Notes under the pieces: generated by a model
Seen by the model: the letters and a program-made list of their open reading frames with translations, nothing else
Database searches by the model: none
What the model was told of the DNA's origin: nothing
Translations under genes and position numbers: made by a program
From: an uncultured Robiginitomaculum sp.
GTDB lineage: Bacteria > Pseudomonadota > Alphaproteobacteria > Caulobacterales > Maricaulaceae
Direction of reading: 5' to 3'
DNA length: 39,951 nt
Assembly: GCA_938015875.1 (NCBI GenBank)
Contig: CALLXE010000010.1
Span: 1 to 39,951 of the forward strand
Part shown: in pieces, positions 33,296 to 39,951 of the stretch
Layout of the letters: every line of letters begins with the position of its first letter
How positions within the stretch are numbered: the first letter of the stretch is position 1

Positions 33296-34492
33296 ATGCG
33301 TATATTGAAAATTTTATCAGTGACAGTAGCGGCTGCGGCTCTTAGCGGTTGCGCCGTCACGAAAACGGCCCTGAACACAAAATCAGAGGTTTCCGTCAAG
33401 CGATCCTTGCAGGATGTCACCGCAGCGCGCGCGATCAAAGCGCGCATGGTTCGGGCCTCTGATCATGATCTTAATGACATTTCCGTCGATGTGGTGCAGG
33501 GAATTGTTGTCCTTGCCGGCGCAACGCCGAAGGCCGAGTCGAAAAAAGAAGCCGAGCGTATTGCCTGGTCCGCGCCCGGCGTCACGAAAGTCGGCAATGA
33601 AATTTATATCGGCCGCTCCACGGGATTTGCCCGCAAAACCAAAGACGATTTAATCGACACAGCAATCCGCACAAAACTGGCCTCGTCCAATGATGTTCGC
33701 AATTTAAATTACACAATCGAGACCCGTGACGGCATCACCTATTTACTGGGCGTGGCCCGTAATGAGGCAGAGTTGAAAGAAGCGGCCCGTTTGGCGTCGA
33801 TTACCAAGGGCGTAAAAGAAGTTGTGTCTTACGTTACCGTCAAAGGTGATATTAACAATGCCTATGGCTCCGGATTTGGCGGCGGTTCGGTTGCCGCGCC
33901 GTCTGTAGCCTATTCGGGTGAGGCTATTCCCAGTACGCGTTACACCGGGACCCCTTATGGCGCGCCGGCTGCGCCGAGCGTGACGGGCAATGATGATTTG
34001 TCGTTTTGGGGAACGCCTGTTGAAGGCGCGAAGGATATTTATGGCGGCGCACAAACCGCAGAATTGCCCGAAGCCATGCCTTACAGCGCGCCGATCGATC
34101 CGTCAGCGCCGCTTCCTTATCGCCCGGGCAGCACTGAGCTCGACGCTGATGCCATAGACAGCGGTGAGCCGTTTTTGCGTGACCCTTATACCGGCGAGGA
34201 AATCATTTTGCCTGAGGGCGTGAAGCCTTTGCCATATATTCCGCCGGGCCCGGGCAGCTTGGGCGAAGGCGCGCTTCCGCTTCCGCCCGGCGCTGAGGCT
34301 AAGATTGCGCAAAGCGCGCCGATTGCGGCCCCGCCGCTTGCCTCGCCTTACGATCCCGGTCCGGTCAATGATTTGAGCGCCGGCGACGGACCGTCCGTCC
34401 GCATTACAAAGCCTTACACAATCGACCCTGCGACAGGCGAGAAAATCAATGTCTCTTGGGACGGGCGTCAATGGGTTGGCGTTACGCGTTAG
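33296..34492 (+). CDS. BON-domain lipoprotein with Pro/Gly-rich C-terminus
   Basis: This 398-residue protein has a lipoprotein signal (lipobox LSGC). Two tandem BON domains (about residues 40-105 and 115-185), with the typical DVVQGIVVLAGATP and ETRDGITYLLGVA strands, follow. The C-terminal half is long and low-complexity, rich in Pro, Gly and Ala, and ends in a compact PATGEKINVSWDGRQWVG segment. BON proteins such as DolP bind anionic phospholipids at the outer membrane. The tail is not one I recognise. No good ribosome binding site is visible before the ATG. Confidence 0.85.
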   Translation: MRILKILSVTVAAAALSGCAVTKTALNTKSEVSVKRSLQDVTAARAIKARMVRASDHDLNDISVDVVQGIVVLAGATPKAESKKEAERIAWSAPGVTKVGNEIYIGRSTGFARKTKDDLIDTAIRTKLASSNDVRNLNYTIETRDGITYLLGVARNEAELKEAARLASITKGVKEVVSYVTVKGDINNAYGSGFGGGSVAAPSVAYSGEAIPSTRYTGTPYGAPAAPSVTGNDDLSFWGTPVEGAKDIYGGAQTAELPEAMPYSAPIDPSAPLPYRPGSTELDADAIDSGEPFLRDPYTGEEIILPEGVKPLPYIPPGPGSLGEGALPLPPGAEAKIAQSAPIAAPPLASPYDPGPVNDLSAGDGPSVRITKPYTIDPATGEKINVSWDGRQWVGVTR

Positions 34493-34517
34493 TGCGGCGG
34501 AAAATTATCAGTGTGTT

Positions 34518-35708
34518 TTAAAGCTCTGCGAGGGCGGCGTGCGCCTGAATTTGGGCAGGCGTGATTTCACCTAATTTTTGTCCGCCGGTATCATTCAGAT
34601 TCGCACCAAAGCTCCCAAGGCTTACTAAAAACACGCGTTTTCCTGTCATGATATGAATAACAATTCGCGATTTTGTTTTAATCCGGTCCTCCAAGCGAAT
34701 ACCGATTGAATCAATATTGGTTGGAAGGCCCGCTGTTTTTAAAAGCAAATGAACCGCAGCGCCCGCCCTGTAACGCAAGGCTTGTTTGCGAAGCCGTTCG
34801 ATATCTTTAACGTCAACTTTCATAATAAATTCTCCAAGACCGTCTGAAGCGGCATGCCAAACACCTACGACCTTCTTGGTTAAGACCGCGTGGCAAGTGC
34901 CGCTCTCTGTGATAACCGGAAAAGCAGGACAGTCCTCACCATTGATATTAAGGGAGCTTCCGGGCAGTATTTCTGTCATCGGACACGGGTTTGGTGCATT
35001 CCAGCAGACGGTGTTAATCGGCATGTAGAGCCCGTCAGTCAGATTGTGATGCAGCATGCGAATGTCGCGCTCCGTTTCAATAAGATCGGTATGAGGGTTT
35101 TGCGCAAACAGTGCGACCATAACATCTTTGTAGTTTTCATTCGGAACGACTTCTAAATCACTCCAGGATTTAATCCAATCGCCGTTTATATCTGACAGGC
35201 TTTTGGTCTTCTCCTGCGCGTAAAATTCATTGTCAAGAACCTCTAAATATTCCGCTCGGCCGCCATTAAACCCCGTCTGCTGTGCGGCCTCGGTTTGATT
35301 TTCCATGACCCAATTACACATTCGCATCAGGATGTCGCCGTGCACAATTGCGCCCATATCCATCAGACCTTGCAGAGCATTATTGACCGTGTCTTGGAAA
35401 AATGTCCCGCCGTTTCCGATAAATTGGGAATGGCCGCCATTATTGACCTGCGCCAGTTACAAATCACTGTGATAGGCTTGCATAGCATGGGCCGGCATAT
35501 TACTCGGCCGATATTTCCCGTCTTCCATCATCAGATTGACATAACGTACGACGCCATAAACCAAGTCTGCACCGCCGGCCTCAAACTCGGATTGCTGCAC
35601 AACAATTTGCGGTAATTTACGGTCGACCCCGAATTGCGGGTGCACAATGTTCGGTGCTGAAACAGGTTCGGCCTGTGGTTCATCTTTGCGTTTGCGGCGT
35701 CCGAACAT
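34518..35708 (-). pseudogene. DUF4375-like gene interrupted by one in-frame TAA
   Basis: One reading frame of 397 codons runs from ATG at 35708 to the stop at 34518, broken only by a TAA at 35457-35459. The first 83 residues end at HSDL; the next in-frame residues are LAQVNNGGHSQF. This matches the NNGG-F motif of DUF4375 proteins, and the missing residue there is probably Tyr (TAT or TAC to TAA). The rest is intact and fills 34518-35456. The C-terminal half is a separate region I do not recognise. No frameshift is present, so it is either a very recent nonsense mutation, a sequencing error or a suppressed stop. A downstream restart at 35363 is possible but lacks a clear ribosome binding site. 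The function is unknown. Confidence 0.7.
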
Positions 35709-35822
35709 AACTTTTCTCTCATGGTTGTTTTCGTGACGTTACAGGGAAGGGCTTTAAAATAACTAAACTCACTGACTATAAATTTTGGTTGCGGGGCGCT
35801 TGGGGCTTTGGCAAAAGGCGCT

Positions 35823-36806
35823 ATGACCCAAACACACAAAACATCCCCGCAAAAGCCCTTAAGAGTCGCGTTTCAGATGGATCCGATGGAAACCGTGAAT
35901 ATTGACGGGGATACAACATTTGCTTTGGCCGAAATTGCGCAGGAGCGCGGCTATGAAATATTTACATATGGCCCGTCCGATCTGTCTTATAATGAAGGCA
36001 GGGTTACAGCCCGCGCCCGCCCGACCCGCGTGCAGCGCGTTAAAGATACGCCGGGCGTTTTTAAGCCCGCGCGGGTTCTCGATTTGGAAGACGATATTGA
36101 CGTGGTCTGGATGCGCCAAGACCCGCCTTTTGATATGGCCTATATCACCGCTGCGCATTTGCTTGAACGCCTGAAAGGCAAAACCTTGGTCGTCAATGAC
36201 CCTGAATGGGTGCGGTCTTGTCCTGAGAAGATTTTGCCGTTGGATTATCCGCATCTTATGCCGGAGACGCTGATTACCCGAGATGAGATTGAGCTCGACG
36301 CGTTTCGCGAAAAACACAACGATATTATTTTAAAGCCATTGTTCGGGAACGGCGGCGCCGGCGTCTTCCGTGTTAAGTCTGATGATCCGAATTATTCATC
36401 GCTTAAAGAAATGTTTCTTGAGCGCTCCCGCGAGCCGATTATTGCGCAGGCTTTTTTGAAAGATGTGTCCAAGGGTGATAAGCGGGTTATTATTATTGAC
36501 GGCGTCGCCGTTGGCGCAATTAACCGGGTTCCGCAAAAAGGTGAGACCCGGTCTAATATGCATGTCGGCGGCACGGCGGTCCCGACAGAGCTGACGGCGG
36601 ACGATATGCGAATTTGTGACGCGATTGGCCCGATGCTGAAATCACGGGGCCAAATTTTGGTCGGCATTGACGTGATTGGGGATAAAATGACCGAAATTAA
36701 TATTACTTCGCCCACAGGCGTTCAGGAGCTCAAACGGTTCTCGGGTATTGATGCGGCGGCCTTGTCTTGGGATGCGATTGAGGCGCGCCTGAAAGCGGCC
36801 GGTTAA
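35823..36806 (+). CDS. gshB: Glutathione synthetase
   Basis: This 327-residue ATP-grasp ligase joins gamma-glutamylcysteine and glycine. The N-terminal FQMDPMETVNIDGDTTFALA, the WMRQDPPFDMAYITA block, the ATP-grasp LKPLFGNGGAGVFR loop and the C-terminal DVIGDKMTEINITSPTG segment (Mg/ATP ligands) all match prokaryotic GshB. I start at the ATG at 35823, preceded by AAAAGGCG; a TTG at 35808 in the same frame is less likely. It converges on the Sel1 gene with 8 bp between stops. Confidence 0.96.
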   Translation: MTQTHKTSPQKPLRVAFQMDPMETVNIDGDTTFALAEIAQERGYEIFTYGPSDLSYNEGRVTARARPTRVQRVKDTPGVFKPARVLDLEDDIDVVWMRQDPPFDMAYITAAHLLERLKGKTLVVNDPEWVRSCPEKILPLDYPHLMPETLITRDEIELDAFREKHNDIILKPLFGNGGAGVFRVKSDDPNYSSLKEMFLERSREPIIAQAFLKDVSKGDKRVIIIDGVAVGAINRVPQKGETRSNMHVGGTAVPTELTADDMRICDAIGPMLKSRGQILVGIDVIGDKMTEINITSPTGVQELKRFSGIDAAALSWDAIEARLKAAG

Positions 36807-36814
36807 CCGTAGGG

Positions 36815-38125
36815 TTACTGCGCCGCTGACAGGCCGCTCCCGCGCCTATCGCCTTTATATTGACCGAGCATGGCAAGCGCGATTTGCGCCGGCGCTGCCT
36901 TGGGCGCATCTTTAATAAATGTCCCGCTCAGATCGTCTATTAAGACATCTTCTACGCGGGGCATGAGGGGCATCAAAATAACGCGCGCCTGCTTTGCATC
37001 TTTTTGCAATGCGCGAATGACATCGGTGGTCAGTCGCATCGGATTTCCCGTCACAATTTCATGTTTTTGAGCAAATTTTATCATCATGATTAAGGCTGAT
37101 TGCACCCACGGGTCTTGGGGGTTTGAAATAATAACGCCCTTATTTTCCTGCGCTGTTGCATAGGAGGCCCGCAAGATTGCGCGGTGACGGGCATAGAAGG
37201 CGCGAACAAATTGGCTGTTATCGTGGGCTTCTTTTACCCGGCGGTACTTCTCTGTGATCACGGCAATTGCACCAAACAAAACCAAAGCGCCTGCTGTCAA
37301 AACAAGCAGCCACATTCCGTTTGCGCTGTCTTGGGTCGCAGTTTTTATGGCAGCCGATTTCTTTATGACAACAGCCGGGACCGGTGTGTCTGCGGTGCCG
37401 GTTTTTGCGCGGGCCCGGTTATTTTGGGTTTGGCTCAGGGCCGCTGATGCGGCGGCAGCTTTTAGCGCGCGGGCTTCGGCTTTGCGTTTTGATAGGGCGG
37501 CTAAGCGGCGGGCTTTGGCAGCCTCAGCGGCGTTTGGAACATTTGTGTGCACAATCTCACCGGTTATTGCAACGGGCTTTGACGAAGAAACGGGATCCGT
37601 AATATCAGCCGGTTTTTTGCTTTTGATACTCATAGGAGCAGCGGGTTTCACCCAGCCGCTTTGCGCGCGTTCAGCCCAAAGGCTCGCGGCATTCGGATCG
37701 CCTGCAACGCCCAATCCATTCTTGTAAAAGACGCTCATCATGCGCTGGGCATCGCTATTACCGTTATTGGCGGCGGCGCGGTACCATTGACGTGATACAC
37801 CGAAGTTTTTCGGAACGCCTTCACCGGTGAAATACATATAACCCAAATTAATGCAGGCATATGTGCTGCCCATATTGGCGGCTTGTTTGTAAAGGCTGCG
37901 TGCTTTGCGTAGATCTTTCGGAACATTCGTTCCGTCATGAAAGGCCTTGGCCTGCTGAAACACTGCGTCTGCTTTGGCAGGGCCTGTGGTTGCGGTCTGG
38001 CCAAAGGCCAAGGCGGAGAGGGCAAAGAAAGCGGTAACCGTCAGAGTCGCGGCAATAAAAATACGCAGCAAAGAACGCTGATTGGCGGCGTGTTCGTTTC
38101 GTGAAGTATGGCTTGAGTGTCCCAT
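36815..38125 (-). CDS. Sel1-repeat membrane protein
   Basis: This 436-residue protein starts with a hydrophobic segment (about 19-42), then about three Sel1-like repeats (residues 50-160, with repeating A-x-x-LGYMYFTGEGVPKN-type sequence). A Lys/Ala-rich linker, a second transmembrane helix (about 270-290, MWLLVLTAGALVLFGAIAV) and a C-terminal domain I do not recognise follow. Sel1 repeats mediate protein-protein contacts, often in envelope processes. A GGAG ribosome binding site lies 7 nt before the ATG. The topology suggests a periplasmic repeat domain and a cytoplasmic C-terminus, but this is inferred. Confidence 0.8.
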   Translation of the reverse strand: MGHSSHTSRNEHAANQRSLLRIFIAATLTVTAFFALSALAFGQTATTGPAKADAVFQQAKAFHDGTNVPKDLRKARSLYKQAANMGSTYACINLGYMYFTGEGVPKNFGVSRQWYRAAANNGNSDAQRMMSVFYKNGLGVAGDPNAASLWAERAQSGWVKPAAPMSIKSKKPADITDPVSSSKPVAITGEIVHTNVPNAAEAAKARRLAALSKRKAEARALKAAAASAALSQTQNNRARAKTGTADTPVPAVVIKKSAAIKTATQDSANGMWLLVLTAGALVLFGAIAVITEKYRRVKEAHDNSQFVRAFYARHRAILRASYATAQENKGVIISNPQDPWVQSALIMMIKFAQKHEIVTGNPMRLTTDVIRALQKDAKQARVILMPLMPRVEDVLIDDLSGTFIKDAPKAAPAQIALAMLGQYKGDRRGSGLSAAQ

Positions 38126-38290
38126 TTAGCAGTCTCCGAGCGGATAATTCCCTTTTCAGGCGTAACTTTGCAAAATATAGGCCGGAAGGTCGCTGAAATT
38201 TCGTGCGGCGTGTTTGATGCGAAAAGCGCCGGACAAGACGGTTACGGATCGCTACATGTATGACCAATTATAATATGACGGGAGTTTTAC

Positions 38291-39396
38291 ATGTCGCGCC
38301 TCAGCATTACTGCCATTCCGGCATTGATTATGGCTTGCGGCTTGGCACTTGCCCCTGCTGCCGATGCCAAAAATTACTTGGTGGAAAACCAAGCGGGTTT
38401 TGATAAGGCGGTAAAAAAATTAAAACCCGGCGACAGGCTGGTTTTAAAAACCGGAAAATGGAAAAATGCACAGCTGAAGTTTAAGGCAAACGGAACGGCA
38501 GACGCGCCGATTACCCTTATGGCGCAGGACGCCGGAAAAGTTATCCTGACAGGGGTATCTAACCTTAGAATGGGGGGCGGTATTTAATTGTTACGGGCCT
38601 TACGTTCAAAGACGGTTATACGCCGACCCGCGAAGTTGTTGATTTTCGGGCCGACAGCGAGGCGCCGTGTTTTAACTGCCGGTTCGTTCAAAATGTAATC
38701 GTTGATTATAACAGGCCCAATGACGAGAAAGACTTTTGGATTGTGATGCGCGGCCAAAACAACAAAGTTGATCACAACGCGCTGATCGGGAAAACTAATG
38801 AAGGCCCGGCGCTTGTTGTGCGTTTGGACGCGCCCGGTAATGTGAATAATAATCATTTGATTGCCCGCAATTTTTTTGGCTATCGCGTCAAAACACAGGG
38901 GGAATTCGAGTCATTAATGATAACCAAACCGTTCGGGATAATTATCTTGAAGGGACTTCCGGTGACGGAATGCGCAGCGCTGTTGCTGTGATGAACGGTG
39001 TCCCTGATTCACCGGCCAATCGCTACGTTCAGGTTTCAAACGCGAAGATTTCTAACAATTCATTTTTTGATGTGAAAGCTTTTACGTTTGGCGCCGGCGC
39101 AAACAGCGAACTGACTTTGCCGCCGATCACTTCCGAATTTTCAAACAATATCATGGTCAGCGATAATGATGATGCTATCCGGCTTAAGGCCGATGTCAGC
39201 GGCATTCGCTTTTCCGGTAACAGTGTCAATTTTGACGGCTCTAAAATCGGAGCGACTAAAAACCCCGGTTTGACAGGCGTGCGCGCCGCGAGACCTTAAC
39301 CCGATCACCCGCGACCGGGCCGGCCCGAAATGGTATCAAAAGCCGGTCCCGATCAGCGCCGCAAAAATCAAAGCGCATCAAGACAGTTTGAAATAG
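38291..39396 (+). pseudogene. Decayed polysaccharide lyase family 6 (alginate/chondroitin lyase-like)
   Basis: The remnant begins with ATG at 38291 and a signal peptide ending ADAKNYLV, then a parallel beta-helix of PL6 type (VENQAGFDKAVKKLKPGDRL). A short G run at 38572-38577 (six G's, one too few) shifts the frame to a TAA at 38585. The lyase continues in the next frame from YLIVTGLTFKDGYTP to about FFGYR (38885). It then resumes in a third frame at GGIRVINDNQTV, passing MRSAVAVMNGVPDSP, with the stretch expected between missing (roughly 80-100 residues by family comparison). A last shift near 39285 leads to DLNPITRDRAGPKWYQ and a TAG at 39394-39396. At least three lesions make it non-functional. 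Confidence 0.75.
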
Positions 39397-39399
39397 GCG

Positions 39400-39951
39400 C
39401 TAAACCTTAAGCGCGGCGTCCTGTAAATCGCACAGCTCCGCTATGCCTTTGGTTGCGAGCGCCGTCAGCTGAGCCATTTGGTCGGCGGTGAACGGCGTGT
39501 CCTCTGCGCTGGCTTGCACTTCGATAATGCCGCCGGTTGATGTCAGCACGAAATTAGCGTCGGCTTGAGCGGCGCTGTCTTCGACATATTCCAAATCAAG
39601 GCGGCAGGTTCCGTCAACAATGCCTGCCGATACGGCGGCCATGCGGTCGGTAATCGGGGTTTTCTCGATCTTGCCTTCTTCAATCAGGTACTGAACCGCT
39701 TGGGCGAGGGCGACGTAGGCTCCGGTAATGGACGCCGTGCGTGTGCCGCCGTCTGCCTGCATAACGTCGCAATCAAGAATGATTTGGCGTTCGCCGAGAA
39801 TTTTTAAATCAACCACAGCCCGCAGGGACCGGCCGATCAGGCGCTGGATCTCGACTGTGCGTCCGCCTTGCTTGCCGCGCGCGGCTTCGCGGCTGTTACG
39901 CGAATGGGTTGCGCGGGGCAGCATGCCATATTCCGCCGTAACCCAGCCCTT
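39400..39951 (-). CDS. rph: Ribonuclease PH (3' part; runs off the window)
   Basis: This phosphorolytic exoribonuclease trims tRNA 3' ends. The visible 183 codons contain [26 protein letters not shown] and the [19 protein letters not shown] block of the catalytic core, then [11 protein letters not shown] and the C-terminal [22 protein letters not shown] strands. The N-terminal approximately 60 residues lie beyond position 39951 and the frame is open to the edge, so no start is given. Its stop is 3 bp from the end of the decayed lyase. The domain looks intact. Confidence 0.95.
   Translation of the reverse strand, partial: KGWVTAEYGMLPRATHSRNSREAARGKQGGRTVEIQRLIGRSLRAVVDLKILGERQIILDCDVMQADGGTRTASITGAYVALAQAVQYLIEEGKIEKTPITDRMAAVSAGIVDGTCRLDLEYVEDSAAQADANFVLTSTGGIIEVQASAEDTPFTADQMAQLTALATKGIAELCDLQDAALKV

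Noticed and set aside
38572-38577. Phase-variable G tract controlling a lyase
   Set aside because: Six G's is short for slipped-strand switching, and the gene has at least two more lesions downstream, so decay explains it better.
38970-39299. Stand-alone small gene starting MRSAVAVMNG
   Set aside because: It is the third-frame continuation of the broken PL6 lyase, with upstream in-frame residues that also match the family, so it is not an independent gene.
1-39951. tRNA, rRNA, CRISPR, insertion sequence, prophage or defence system
   Set aside because: I looked for tRNA arm motifs, regular repeats, transposase or integrase sequences and defence-type domains and saw none; a tRNAscan and profile search would settle this.

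Overview
This window looks like the replication-origin region of an alphaproteobacterial chromosome, most likely a marine relative of the Caulobacterales/Maricaulales/Hyphomonadaceae. The main evidence is gene order. The series dnaQ-coaE-aroE-maf-ppsR runs leftward from a 422-bp non-coding gap (20439-20860), and hemE-hemJ-rho-mnmE-mnmG-rsmG-parA-parB runs rightward from it. This is the arrangement known around the Caulobacter crescentus and Rickettsia origins. The gap holds DnaA-box-like sequences, a perfect TTAA-N7-TTAA motif (the CtrA consensus), GANTC sites and AT-rich blocks, so I read it as oriC. Four parS sites (three perfect, one 15/16) lie 5-8 kb to its right, in and between mnmE, mnmG and rsmG, just upstream of parAB.

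Left arm (1-20438). It starts with a Bax-inhibitor-like membrane protein, an aldo/keto reductase, an RNA cyclic phosphodiesterase, a small tyrosine phosphatase and a class III sirtuin. Next is the redox two-component system RegB/RegA with a divergent Sco copper chaperone, then a YgjP-type metallopeptidase and a bifunctional penicillin-binding protein. An operon of DUF4345 protein, Old Yellow Enzyme and RimI-like acetyltransferase follows, then Fur and HslU (without HslV). Last come Smr, MltA, a Tim44-like protein and SecB, a small membrane protein, and the origin-proximal dnaQ-coaE-aroE-maf-ppsR operon with 1-4 nt overlaps or direct abutment.

Right arm (20861-39951). hemE-hemJ and rho are followed by an inserted opposite-strand lipoprotein glycerophosphodiesterase, then mnmE, mnmG, rsmG, parA and parB. 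Beyond parB the content becomes accessory: two overlapping M48 lipoprotein peptidases, nfu-tsaB, a BON-domain lipoprotein, a DUF4375-like gene broken by one in-frame TAA, glutathione synthetase, a Sel1-repeat membrane protein, a decayed family-6 polysaccharide lyase and the 3' part of RNase PH.

The genes are mostly housekeeping: cell-wall synthesis and turnover, heme and redox control, tRNA modification, protein export, and chromosome replication and segregation. I found no tRNA or rRNA gene, insertion sequence, prophage, CRISPR array or recognisable defence system. The points most worth following up are the origin and centromere architecture, candidate CtrA sites outside the origin, the heat-shock-type promoter with nested inverted repeats before an orphan hslU, and two freshly broken genes at the right edge.
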